Both the position numbers and the translations under genes were made by a program. From JAFAXD01 sp963833605 (GTDB lineage: Bacteria > Pseudomonadota > Alphaproteobacteria > Rhizobiales > Xanthobacteraceae), in NCBI GenBank assembly GCA_963833605.1, contig CAWHYZ010000023.1:62001-126000 (forward strand): a stretch of 64,000 nucleotides of DNA, written 5' to 3'. Below, in pieces: positions 26,470 to 34,686 of this stretch. The notes below the pieces were generated by a model. It saw only the letters and a program-made list of their open reading frames with translations, was not told the DNA's origin and ran no database searches. Each line of letters starts with the position of its first letter. Position 1 is the stretch's first letter.

Positions 26470-29375
26470 TTGCTGCCGGAACGCTCCCCCTGTGTACCGC
26501 CGTTCGCCCGCCGCTCTGCACGCCCGGTGGACGATGCGGGCTTGGTCAGCTCGCCGAGATCGGGCTCACCGCATCGCGCCAGCACGGCGCCGCGGACCGC
26601 ATCGCGCAACCGCAGCACCAACTCGAAATCTGCGCCCGAAGGCGCAATCGGCTCGAGTATTTCGATACTGAGGGGAGCGCGCCGCGGAAACCATTGTTCG
26701 CCTCGCAGCATTGAACGCGTACCGCGGATCACGCCCGGCAGAATCGGCAGGCTTGCCGCTGCCGCTACCGCGAAGGCGCCGAGAAAGAACCCGGCAAGGC
26801 CAGCCCTGCGCGTGAAGGTTCCCTCCGGAAAAAACACCAGAACGCGGCCTTGCCGAGCTGCGGCGATCACCGTCTGGGCGTCGGTGAGACTGTCCGCCAC
26901 GTTGTATCGCTCGACGAATAATGTGCCCAATCGGCGCAGCACCGGACCAGCGACGATCTGTCCGGCAAGTTCCTTCTTGGCAACAAAGGCCGGTTCGCCT
27001 GGCAGTACCGCCGCAAGCACCAGCGCGTCGACATAGCTCGAATGGTTGAACACAAGCATGGCGTTACCGCAAGCAATCCGCTCGATGCCCTGGACTGAAA
27101 CCGAAGCACCGACGGCGCCGAGGGCCGCGCGCGCGACCGCTCTCAGCACGGTCCAACGCCACGCAAGACGAGGGAGGATCAGAACGGTCAGCCATCCGAT
27201 CGGAAAGCTGAGCCCGACCACCAACCACCACCAAATCGCATAGGCCACCTCGGCGAGTAGATGATTGAGGTGCCGCATCTGCAGCCCCACGCTCGCTGAT
27301 GCCAGTCGCGTGAGTTGCCACCAAACAGCGCGCGGCGGCGCACCAATTCGTTGCGTCTCATACATTTCCTTGGCTGCGCTTCGGCGGATCTTACCGCTCG
27401 ATGTCTTGGGGACCGTGCGCGGCGGTGCAAGCACGATTTCGTCGGGCGGCGCACCGGCAATATCGGTCGCCACCTCGTAGGCACGCGCTTGCAGCGCGGC
27501 CCGTGTCGTTTCGGCGGTGGCGCGCGTCTCCGCCAGAATGACAACACGCTCGGTTCCAGAAGCTCGGTCAGTCACGCCGAACACGGCGACACAGCCTTTG
27601 CGAATACCAGAAATGTTGGAGATCGCCTCCTCGATCTCCTGCGGATAGATGTGCCGACCGGCGCGGATGATGATGTCTTTGACGCGGCCGGTGATGTAAA
27701 CGTCGCCGCCCGCCATATAGGCCCGGTCCCCGCTGTCGAGCCAACCATGATGGAATAGCTCGCGGGTCTTCGCTTCATTGCGAAAATAGCCAGATGTCGC
27801 CGACGGCCCCCGGAACTCGAGGCGGCCCTCACGCCGCTCGCCGACTTCCTGACCCACTTCGTCTACGATGCGGACTTCATGGTCGGGCAACGGATGGCCG
27901 CAGGCGATCATTTCGAGTGGCCTCGGATCGTCAGGCCGAGCCTGCTCGGCGACGCCGCGGCGGCTCAAAGCTTCCCGGTCGACACGGTCGACGATCGGCT
28001 GTCGGCCGGTCGGCGGAAACGCAAGGCCGACGGCATTCTCAGCGAGACCATAGACCGGTGCCATCGCTGCGGGCCGGAAGCCGTATTCCCGGAATCTCGC
28101 GATGAAGCGACGCATCGTCTCAACGCTGCCTGGCTCCGCGCCGTTCGCGACCATCCGCAGCGAGCCGAGGTCGAGCCCCTTCAGATCGGCCTCATTGATT
28201 TTATTGAGGCACAGCTCGAACGCAAAGTTGGGCGCAGCCGACAGCGTTGCGCGAAACCGATGGATCGCCCACAGCCAGCTCTCCGGACGGACGAGGAAGC
28301 TCAGCGGCGACATGACATAGAGTGGGGCCGCGAAGTGCAAACACCCCAGCCACGCGCCGATCAACCCCATGTCATGATAGAGCGGCAGCCAGCTGACGAA
28401 TACGTCCGCTGAGCTTGCCTCCATGACGCGCCCCATCGCCCGGATATTGGCGAGTAGATTGGCATGGCTGAGCACGACGCCTTTGGGATCACCGGTGCTA
28501 CCGGATGTATACTGGATGAGGGCGGTCGATCCCGGGTCGGTGATCGGCGGCAACTGAGCTGCCGCGGTCGGTGTTGCGGCAAGGTCGGCCACACTCGTGA
28601 TCGCACTCAAAGTCTCCACTTGCCCGCGTAACAGCACAGACAAGCGGCGCCCTTCGCTCATCGTGACAAGCATCCGCGCGCCGGCGTTGCGCAAAATGCC
28701 GGCTTGACGGCGCAGGTGATCCTCGATCTGCGACAGACGCATCGGCGGATAGATTGGCACCGGCACGGCGCCGACATAGAGAATGCCGAAAAATGCCGCG
28801 AAGAAGTCCGGGCCGGTCGGCAACATCAGCGCCACACGGTCCCCAGGCAGGATATCGCGTTCAACGAGGCCTGCCGCCACGGCGCGCGCCGCCTTCGCCA
28901 GTTCGGCGTACGTCATCGCGCCGAGCACATTGGCGTCGTCCTGCAGCACGGTCAGGTGCACGCGGTCGGGGTGTTGCGCCACATGCCAGTCGAGAACCTC
29001 GACTAACGTACCGGCTTGGGCGGCCGCTGGAACAAATGGGAGTGCGGGCGCGGCAGCGGCTCGTGCATGATCCAGACCACGGTCGGACGGAATATCCGCC
29101 AAGGCATGCAAGAGGTCACCGACTGTCTCGGCCCCTCCGATCACCGCGATCGGAAAGCGAACCCGGAAGGCGCGCTCGACCCGCAGCATCAATTCCGTAC
29201 GCGCCAGACTATCGATGCCGAGATCACGCCCAAGCCTGCTCGATAACGCAATCTCAATGAATCGGCTACGTTGCGGGTGGAGTTCGCCCACCAGTCCCGC
29301 GATGACCGCCAGGAGATCGCGTTCGCGCTGCTCTGGCAGCGCGGGCACATTGGGTTTGTCCAGGCTATCGGCCAT
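26466..29375 (-). CDS. ACP - fatty acyl-AMP ligase - PlsC acyltransferase fusion
   Basis: The 969-residue protein joins an acyl carrier domain (about 15-95, Ser56 in LGIDSLART), an AMP-forming acyl ligase (about 125-660; YTSGSTGDPKGVVLSHAN at 289-306, LDSGDRAYM, TGRVKDIIIRAGRHIYP, PKTSSGKIRR), membrane segments (about 710-745) and a PlsC-type acyltransferase (about 770-930; NHSSYVD as HX4D, FFPEGTF). It could activate a fatty acid, load it on its own ACP and acylate a lysolipid at the membrane. ATG 29375 opens MADSLDKPNV; the frame stays open another kilobase upstream but with nonsense sequence over the USP gene. Two FNR-like boxes lie just upstream. Confidence 0.9.
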   Translation of the reverse strand: MADSLDKPNVPALPEQRERDLLAVIAGLVGELHPQRSRFIEIALSSRLGRDLGIDSLARTELMLRVERAFRVRFPIAVIGGAETVGDLLHALADIPSDRGLDHARAAAAPALPFVPAAAQAGTLVEVLDWHVAQHPDRVHLTVLQDDANVLGAMTYAELAKAARAVAAGLVERDILPGDRVALMLPTGPDFFAAFFGILYVGAVPVPIYPPMRLSQIEDHLRRQAGILRNAGARMLVTMSEGRRLSVLLRGQVETLSAITSVADLAATPTAAAQLPPITDPGSTALIQYTSGSTGDPKGVVLSHANLLANIRAMGRVMEASSADVFVSWLPLYHDMGLIGAWLGCLHFAAPLYVMSPLSFLVRPESWLWAIHRFRATLSAAPNFAFELCLNKINEADLKGLDLGSLRMVANGAEPGSVETMRRFIARFREYGFRPAAMAPVYGLAENAVGLAFPPTGRQPIVDRVDREALSRRGVAEQARPDDPRPLEMIACGHPLPDHEVRIVDEVGQEVGERREGRLEFRGPSATSGYFRNEAKTRELFHHGWLDSGDRAYMAGGDVYITGRVKDIIIRAGRHIYPQEIEEAISNISGIRKGCVAVFGVTDRASGTERVVILAETRATAETTRAALQARAYEVATDIAGAPPDEIVLAPPRTVPKTSSGKIRRSAAKEMYETQRIGAPPRAVWWQLTRLASASVGLQMRHLNHLLAEVAYAIWWWLVVGLSFPIGWLTVLILPRLAWRWTVLRAVARAALGAVGASVSVQGIERIACGNAMLVFNHSSYVDALVLAAVLPGEPAFVAKKELAGQIVAGPVLRRLGTLFVERYNVADSLTDAQTVIAAARQGRVLVFFPEGTFTRRAGLAGFFLGAFAVAAAASLPILPGVIRGTRSMLRGEQWFPRRAPLSIEILEPIAPSGADFELVLRLRDAVRGAVLARCGEPDLGELTKPASSTGRAERRANGGTQGERSGSN

Positions 29376-29408
29376 GAGGGAACGTTGACTGGTTCGATCA
29401 TGGCGGTG

Positions 29409-29422
29409 TTGATGCACGTCAA
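29409..29422. promoter_or_regulatory. FNR/FixK-type box TTGATgcacGTCAA (proximal to the acyl ligase)
   Basis: The centre lies about 40 bases from the acyl-ligase start codon and 104 from the USP start. It is the first of two boxes whose centres are 39 bases apart in this 144-base divergent promoter region. Confidence 0.7.
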
Positions 29423-29447
29423 GCAGAACAACCGATGGCCTGTATTT

Positions 29448-29461
29448 TTGATGCAGGTCAA
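29448..29461. promoter_or_regulatory. FNR/FixK-type box TTGATgcagGTCAA (proximal to USP)
   Basis: The second of the pair differs from the first by one spacer base. Its centre is about 65 bases from the USP start and 80 from the acyl-ligase start, suitable for activating either direction. Confidence 0.7.
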
Positions 29462-29519
29462 TGCTGGCCTTGCCGCCTCCAAAGAAGCTTTCCAAATCGC
29501 CTGGAAAGTTGGGCAACGC

Positions 29520-29987
29520 ATGCACAGGCACATCCTGATCGCTACCGACGGATCTGAGCTGTCTTGCGGCGCGGTCGGTTACGCCATCGCGCTGGCAAAG
29601 TCCGTGAATGCCAAGGCCACCGCGATAACCGTAACGCCGTCGCGCGGTTTTGCGATCGCATCTGGCTGGCTCGCGGATACGGCGAAGCAACACAAAGAGC
29701 GAATGGCAACCCTTGCGGAGGAATATCTCAACGTTGCGAGAGAAGCCGCCACTGTGGCAGGGATCGGATGCGAGTTGGTGCATCTCGAACATGATCAGCC
29801 CTATCAGGCGATCATCGACACGGCATCTGAAAAGCTGTGCGATCTCATCGTGATGGCCTCGCACGGGCGGCGAGGTATATCTGCTGTCGTGCTTGGCAGC
29901 GAAACCGTCAAGGTGCTGACCTACAGCAGCATCCCGGTTCTGGTCTTCCGCGCGCCCCGGCGCGAGAGCTTCTTCGTGCCGTCCTGA
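29520..29987 (+). CDS. Universal stress protein, single UspA domain
   Basis: The 155-residue protein begins MHRHILIATDGSELSCGAV and ends with the nucleotide-binding pattern MASHGRRGISAVVLGSETVKV followed by SSIPVLVFR (the G-2x-G-9x-G-S/T type), so ATP binding is likely. USPs of this type are induced in stasis and low oxygen. ATG 29520 gives the family N-terminus; the frame is open upstream but overlaps the promoter boxes. It is divergent from the acyl-ligase fusion and shares its two FNR-like sites. Confidence 0.9.
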   Translation: MHRHILIATDGSELSCGAVGYAIALAKSVNAKATAITVTPSRGFAIASGWLADTAKQHKERMATLAEEYLNVAREAATVAGIGCELVHLEHDQPYQAIIDTASEKLCDLIVMASHGRRGISAVVLGSETVKVLTYSSIPVLVFRAPRRESFFVPS

Positions 29988-30008
29988 TCCCGCGGGCCGC
30001 GCGCGCGC

Positions 30009-30255
30009 GACGACGACGATGAGGCCTTGCTTGCCGCCTTCCGGGCGCGCGCGACGACGATCTTCCATCCGGTGGGAACCGCCAGGATGGGAGCGCCGCA
30101 CGACGCCAGCGCCGTGGTCGACGTAGACCTGCGGGTCATCGGGGTGGACGCGTTGCGCGTGATCGACGCCTCGGTGATGCCGACGATCAACACCAACGCG
30201 TCGACCGTGATGATCGCCGAGAAGGGCGCCGCCATGATTTTGCAAAACGCGCGCG
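30009..30255 (+). pseudogene. C-terminal remnant of a GMC (choline dehydrogenase-like) oxidoreductase
   Basis: Directly after the USP stop and in the same frame, the translation reads ALLAAFRARATTIFHPVGTARMG, in family order then VDVDLRVIGVDALRVIDAS and NTNASTVMIAEKGAAMI. These are the last ~80 residues of GMC flavoenzymes, including the active-site His of HPVGT. The FAD-binding N-terminus and about 450 residues are missing, and no stop follows the normal end, so this is a stranded fragment. Codons are unusually regular (GACGACGACGAT run). Confidence 0.8.
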
Positions 30256-30460
30256 TCCATAGTTGCCCTCGGCTCCATAGTTGCCCTCACAACCGAGATC
30301 TGCCGCTCTGTGGACGAATTAGTTTGCTTATGAACGAAGTTCACGGCGGTTTTCAGCACGAAAGACCCCCAAAATCCTCCGCTCGAGCGAGTCGACGGGC
30401 GTCCACAATGGCATTCTGGTCCATAGTTGCCCTCATAGTTGCCCTCCATAGTTGCCATGG
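30256..30460. repeat. Five copies of the unit CATAGTTGCC (two clusters)
   Basis: TCCATAGTTGCCCTC occurs at 30256-30270, 30274-30288 and 30420-30434; a shortened copy follows at 30434-30446 and a variant CCATAGTTGCCATGG at 30446-30460. About 130 bases without a gene separate the clusters. No coding sequence is supported between 30256 and 30776. Confidence 0.75.
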
Positions 30461-30670
30461 CACGCCTCTTGCTTGAGGGCTCCCCTCATCAAGCTGCGCG
30501 GGCACAACCAGCTGGGTCCCGAAATGCAAAGCGCCCCGCGGCCGGCTGGCTGCGAGGCGCATTGATCAACGTTGGCAATCCGACATACGTGTTGCTTATT
30601 GTTTGTCAAGCAGGAAGTTCTTTTCGACCTCCGATCAGCTTTTGCAATCAAACCAACCCCACGCGGTGTC

Positions 30671-30692
30671 ATCACCCGCGAACGCGGGTGAT
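30671..30692. repeat. Dispersed hairpin repeat ATCACCCGCG/CGCGGGTGAT
   Basis: A perfect 10-bp stem with a two-base AA centre, flanked by GTC and CCAGTACTC, matches the common intergenic repeat of Bradyrhizobiaceae (GTCATCGCCCGCG..CGCGGGCGATCCAGTA). It lies in the decayed segment between the GMC and PhoU remnants. Confidence 0.6.
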
Positions 30693-30776
30693 CCAGTACT
30701 CACAGACCGACCGATCCGCCTGTAAGCCTGCGTCGCTGGGGATAGGATTGATCGCATTCGACTTCGCCGCGGCACA

Positions 30777-30995
30777 TTGCACCGCGACATTGCAGGAGCA
30801 CTCGAAGTGTGGCGCAACGACCGGGACGTCGACGCCCTGCACAGTTCGCGGTTCAGGGAGATCTCACCTATGAGTATTCAGGGAGATCTCACCTATAAGA
30901 TGGGCGCAATACAACATTTGCGCGCACTTGCTATTCTATGCCAAAACATCGAGCGGATGGGCGATCATGCGACCAATATCGCGGAGACCGTGTAA
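30777..30995 (+). pseudogene. C-terminal remnant of PhoU
   Basis: The 72-codon ORF contains ALEVWRNDRDVDALHSSRFRE and, nearer the end, ALAILCQNIERMGDHATNIAETV in overlapping short parts, the final helices of the phosphate-signalling regulator PhoU. The middle of the repeat is deleted, an internal duplication (GGGAGATCTCACCTAT twice, near 30861 and 30884) is present, and the usual C-terminal extension is missing. It has no pstB neighbour. A 189-base gap to the next gene shows nothing further. Confidence 0.75.
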
Positions 30996-31184
30996 TTGTA
31001 GAAGGGCGCTTTCTTTTGGAGGAATGCCCAAAGGCAGACATCATTCAGCCGGTGCCCGCCGACGCGTGACAACGGCAGGACGGGGCGACAAAGCCGAGGT
31101 TAGTATCCGCATTGCAATGACCATCACCACGATTCCAGCTGTCGGCAACTCTGCGAGGGCAAAGCCTCGTTCCACGGAGATGCA

Positions 31185-31679
31185 ATGAAACGTCTTATCG
31201 TCACCGGGTTCGCCGTAGCAGCTATGCTCGTGACGACCCTCGCCCTACGGCACGCCGGCGCCCAGCAATCCGGGCCCGGACCAGCGAGTGCTCCCTACAC
31301 GCCCGCGCTCGGAGACATCATGGGCCTCACCCAGTTGCGGCATTTCAAGCTTGCCTACGCCGGCCAGTTGGGCAATTGGCCGCTCGCCAATTACGAGCTC
31401 GGGCAAATCCAGGACAGCTTTGCATCCGCGGCTCGGCTCTACCCAACGTTCAAGAACTTACCGCTGGCACAACTCATCAAGGACGAGAGCGAGCCTGCGC
31501 TCGCGGACCTCGGCAAAGCGATTGCGGCCAAGGATGGCCCCAACTTCGCCAAGGCCTTCGCCAAGCTGACGGACGCCTGCAACCGCTGCCACCAGGCTGC
31601 CGGGGTGGGCTTCATCGTCATGACCGTCCCCACCCGGTCACCGTTCAGCAATCAGTCCTTTTCTCCCACGCAGAGATGA
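31185..31679 (+). CDS. Exported protein with one c-type heme motif (CNRCH)
   Basis: The 164-residue protein has a signal peptide (about 1-27, ending RHAGAQ), a helical middle and a single CNRCH heme-c attachment motif at 132-136 followed by GVGFIVMTVP. The late position of the motif and the mostly helical body suggest a cytochrome c'-like four-helix bundle, where heme binds near the C-terminus. ATG 31185 follows GGAGATGCA. No electron-transfer partner is adjacent; function is unassigned. Confidence 0.75.
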   Translation: MKRLIVTGFAVAAMLVTTLALRHAGAQQSGPGPASAPYTPALGDIMGLTQLRHFKLAYAGQLGNWPLANYELGQIQDSFASAARLYPTFKNLPLAQLIKDESEPALADLGKAIAAKDGPNFAKAFAKLTDACNRCHQAAGVGFIVMTVPTRSPFSNQSFSPTQR

Positions 31680-31695
31680 GCGGCTAGTTATCGGA

Positions 31696-31709
31696 TTGAC
31701 GCGGGTCAA
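31696..31709. promoter_or_regulatory. FNR/FixK-type box TTGACgcggGTCAA with TATCAT -10
   Basis: The centre (31702.5) is 80 bases upstream of the MgtC-family start. TATCAT at 31733-31738 is correctly placed for a class II promoter with transcription from about 31744, which makes this one of the best-supported sites. Confidence 0.75.
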
Positions 31710-31782
31710 AGCTTTTTCCTCAATTATTTGCGTATCATTTCATTGTTGCTGCCCGAGATCCGATTGACGCGGATAGGTATTG

Positions 31783-33075
31783 ATGAATTTCGAATACCTG
31801 CTGTCCCGCATTGCGCTCGCGCTCGGCATCGGCCTGCTGATCGGGCTCGAGCGCGGCTGGCGCAGGCGTGAGGCGGAGCCCGGCAGCCGCACCGCCGGCA
31901 TCCGTACCTTCGCAATCACCGGCCTGCTCGGTGGAGTAACCGGGGCAATCGCGCAAACCTTGAGTGGCCTTTCCGCCATCGCGGCTGGAATTGTGCTTGC
32001 CGTCGGGTTCGCGACCTATGCGGCGGTGATCGCCGCCTTCAGCCGAGAAGAGAATAGGGCCGACGAGACGTTCTCCGCGACCACCGCCATCGCCGGCATG
32101 CTGACATTCGCGTTGGGCGCCTACGCCCTGATCGGCGATGTGCTGATTGCCGCCGCAGCGGCCGTTGCCGCCGCCGGCCTCCTCGCCTCCCGCGAGCAGC
32201 TCCACGGTTGGGTCAGGAACATCACATGGTCCGAACTACGTTCCGCGCTGGTGCTGCTGGCAATGACGTTCATCGCCTTGCCGGTCGTGCCGAATTATCC
32301 GGTTGGCCCGTTCGGCGGCGTCAACCCGCGCGAAGTGTGGATCATCGCCATTGTCCTGGCAGGTGTATCGTTCGTCGGCTATGCGGCCACAAAGTTCCTC
32401 GGCGCAAGGCGTGGCGTACTGGTGGCCGCTGCCGCCGGCGGCCTCGTCTCGTCAACCGCCGTTACGGTCGCCAATGCCCGGCGGGCGGCTGCCGGCGAAG
32501 GCTCGCCTCGCCTGCTGGCGGCCGGCGTGGCGGTGGCAACAGCGATTTCGTTTCTGCGGGCATTAGCGATCGCCGCCGTGCTGCAGCCGAAACTATTGAT
32601 CGCGATCGGCCCTGCGCTCATCGCCGCCGCCGCGACTGCGATCGGATTTGGCGTTGTTTCGGCGCTTCGGCGGGCAGATGCGCAGGCGCCCCACAAGGTC
32701 GATTTTCGCAATCCTTTCGGGTTCTGGTCGGTGATCGGATTTGCGGTGTCGCTCAGCCTGATCATCGTGCTCGGGCGGGCGGTCGGTGAGGCATTTGGCG
32801 CCGCCGGCGCAATTGTTGGCGCGATCGCGATCGGACTTGCTGATGTGGATTCGGTGACCGTGTCGTTGGCACGCATGACCCCCGACCCCCTGACGATCAC
32901 GAGTGCCGCCTATGCGGTTCTCGCCGCCGTCGCCAGTAATACAGTGAGCAAAGTCGCAATCGGCGCCCTCATTAGCCGCGGCTGGTTCGCGGTCGAGATC
33001 GGCGCCATGGCGACGCTTTGCTTTGTCGCCGCCGGCGCCGCTTTGGGGCTGACCCTGCTGGCGATCCCGCGATGA
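31783..33075 (+). CDS. MgtC/SapB family membrane protein with DUF4010 domain
   Basis: The 430-residue protein has an N-terminal MgtC/SapB domain (about 1-140; LGIGLLIGLERGWRRR, GIRTFAITGLLGG) and a C-terminal DUF4010 membrane domain (about 180-405). About ten to twelve helices are visible. MgtC proteins aid survival in low magnesium or inside hosts, partly by modulating ATP synthase; the DUF4010 fusion is uncharacterised. ATG 31783 gives MNFEYLL. Its stop overlaps the start of the CYTH-CHAD gene, so translation is coupled. An FNR-like box precedes it. Confidence 0.87.
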   Translation: MNFEYLLSRIALALGIGLLIGLERGWRRREAEPGSRTAGIRTFAITGLLGGVTGAIAQTLSGLSAIAAGIVLAVGFATYAAVIAAFSREENRADETFSATTAIAGMLTFALGAYALIGDVLIAAAAAVAAAGLLASREQLHGWVRNITWSELRSALVLLAMTFIALPVVPNYPVGPFGGVNPREVWIIAIVLAGVSFVGYAATKFLGARRGVLVAAAAGGLVSSTAVTVANARRAAAGEGSPRLLAAGVAVATAISFLRALAIAAVLQPKLLIAIGPALIAAAATAIGFGVVSALRRADAQAPHKVDFRNPFGFWSVIGFAVSLSLIIVLGRAVGEAFGAAGAIVGAIAIGLADVDSVTVSLARMTPDPLTITSAAYAVLAAVASNTVSKVAIGALISRGWFAVEIGAMATLCFVAAGAALGLTLLAIPR

Positions 33076-34670
33076 TGCGGCATCGCGATGGTGGTTTGCC
33101 CATGAACGCAAACGCGCGTGAAGTCGAGTTGAAGTTCGAGTTCGATCCTGCCGACGAGCGCCGACTGAAACGCCATCTCAGCCGTACCGGCGGAGGCAAG
33201 CGACCCACCAACGAGACCCTCGTTTCAGTGTATTTCGATACCCCCGACCTTCGGCTACTCACCGAAGGAATTTCGCTGCGTGTCCGGCGCATCGGCAAGA
33301 GGTACAGGCAAACGATCAAGCTGATCGACGGGCAAGCTGGTAGGTTCGATCGCGCCGAATGGGAGCAGGAGATCCGCGGCCCCGGACCTGATCTGGTCAA
33401 GGCGAAGCGGACCGCCCTCAGAAACGCGTTGAACGGGGAGCTGTCGGGATCGCTTCGGCCGATATTCGAGACGCGTGTCCGGCGCGCCAGGTATCGCCTC
33501 ACCAGCCGTGGGCAACGCGTCGAATTGGCGATCGATCGGGGTGCGATCGATACTGGCAAACGCTGCCGGCCCATATGCGAGTTGGAGCTGGAACTGCTGC
33601 ACGGAGACCGGGACAGCCTTTTCGCGTTGGCGAAGGCGCTCAATCATATCGCTCCGTTGCGTCTGTGCGTGAAGGCCAAGGCCGATCGCGGCTACGAGCT
33701 GGTCCGCAACGACATTGATCCGATCGACAAGGCCACCGACGTTCATCTCTCCTCCGAAATCACGACCAAGGAAGCCTTTCGCATCATTGGGAATGGATGT
33801 CTGAGGCAGTTGATCGCCAATGAGCCTGCCATGATCGCTGGCGACGTGGAGGCCCTGCATCAGATGCGGGTTGCACTGCGGCGCCTGCGCGCTGCCATCT
33901 CGGCGTTCTCCAACGTGGTTGCAGACAGCGAGTGGCGGGGGATCAAAGCCGAGCTGCGCTGGATCACGGGTGAACTGGGGCCCGCGCGCGATCTTGACGT
34001 TTTTATCGCCGAGGTGCTGGAGCCGCTGCGCGCCCAGAATCCCAAGGAACCCGGCGTGCTTGGCGTCGTCCGCGATTTCAAGCGGCGCCGCGCCCGAGCC
34101 CACGAGGAGACCGTCGCGTCAATCCGCTCGGCACGCTTTCGCACGTTGATCCTCAACACGGCTGAATGGATCGAGGTCGGGCCGTGGACCAAAAGTGACG
34201 ATGATTTGCTGCGGCTGTTGGGTGAGCAGCCGGTGGTCGTGCATGCCACCGACGAGCTAGCCCGGCGGCGCAAGAAGCTCAAACGCAAAGGCAGCAACAC
34301 GCTGAAGGAGCTCAGCCCCTTGCAACGTCATACGCTGCGGATTGCGGCCAAAAAATTCCGCTACGCGCTTGAGTTCTTTTCCGACCTATTCCCAGGAAAG
34401 GCAAACTCACAGCGATGCAGCGAGGCGCTATCGGCGCTCAAAGACCTGCAGGACGCACTCGGCGGACTTAACGATATCGCGATCCGCGAACGACTGGCTT
34501 CCCGTATTGTGCTCTCACGACGCATCAAATCTGACGCGCTGGGAATACGCCAGCGTGCCTTCGCCGCAGGCCTGATCGTCGGGTCGCAAGAAGCCCATAC
34601 CGCTACGCTGCTCGATGCGGCGGAGAGTGCTTATGCGAGATTCCTCAACGTCAAGGCGTTCTGGAAATAG
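33072..34670 (+). CDS. CYTH-CHAD protein (triphosphatase / polyphosphate-binding)
   Basis: The 532-residue protein has a CYTH domain (about 12-215) with EVELKFEF and further acidic/basic tunnel residues (FDTPDLRLL, LRVRR, RQTIKL), then a CHAD helical domain (about 240-530) with HQMRVALRRLRAA and LRIAAKKFRYALE. CYTH enzymes hydrolyse triphosphates and CHAD domains bind polyphosphate, so a role at polyphosphate granules is likely. ATG 33072 overlaps the upstream stop; ATG 33102 (MNANAREVELK) is a good alternative start. The MgtC-domain partner suggests ion or energy balance. Confidence 0.88.
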   Translation: MMRHRDGGLPMNANAREVELKFEFDPADERRLKRHLSRTGGGKRPTNETLVSVYFDTPDLRLLTEGISLRVRRIGKRYRQTIKLIDGQAGRFDRAEWEQEIRGPGPDLVKAKRTALRNALNGELSGSLRPIFETRVRRARYRLTSRGQRVELAIDRGAIDTGKRCRPICELELELLHGDRDSLFALAKALNHIAPLRLCVKAKADRGYELVRNDIDPIDKATDVHLSSEITTKEAFRIIGNGCLRQLIANEPAMIAGDVEALHQMRVALRRLRAAISAFSNVVADSEWRGIKAELRWITGELGPARDLDVFIAEVLEPLRAQNPKEPGVLGVVRDFKRRRARAHEETVASIRSARFRTLILNTAEWIEVGPWTKSDDDLLRLLGEQPVVVHATDELARRRKKLKRKGSNTLKELSPLQRHTLRIAAKKFRYALEFFSDLFPGKANSQRCSEALSALKDLQDALGGLNDIAIRERLASRIVLSRRIKSDALGIRQRAFAAGLIVGSQEAHTATLLDAAESAYARFLNVKAFWK

Positions 34671-34686
34671 GTTCAGTGCGCGGGGC

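Noticed and set aside
29376..30458. Leftward open frame extending the acyl-ligase fusion upstream to 1330 residues
   Set aside because: The extra part is composed of repeat-derived residues (GNYGP, EGNYEG) and overlaps the USP gene and its promoter boxes; the ACP domain starts properly at 29375.
30256..30460. CRISPR-like array from the CATAGTTGCC repeats
   Set aside because: Units are about 15 bases, irregularly spaced, with no uniform spacers and no cas genes in the window.
31764..31777. Second possible FNR-like site TTGACgcggATAGG just before the MgtC start
   Set aside because: The right half-site is broken (ATAGG) and the position would overlap the ribosome-binding area.
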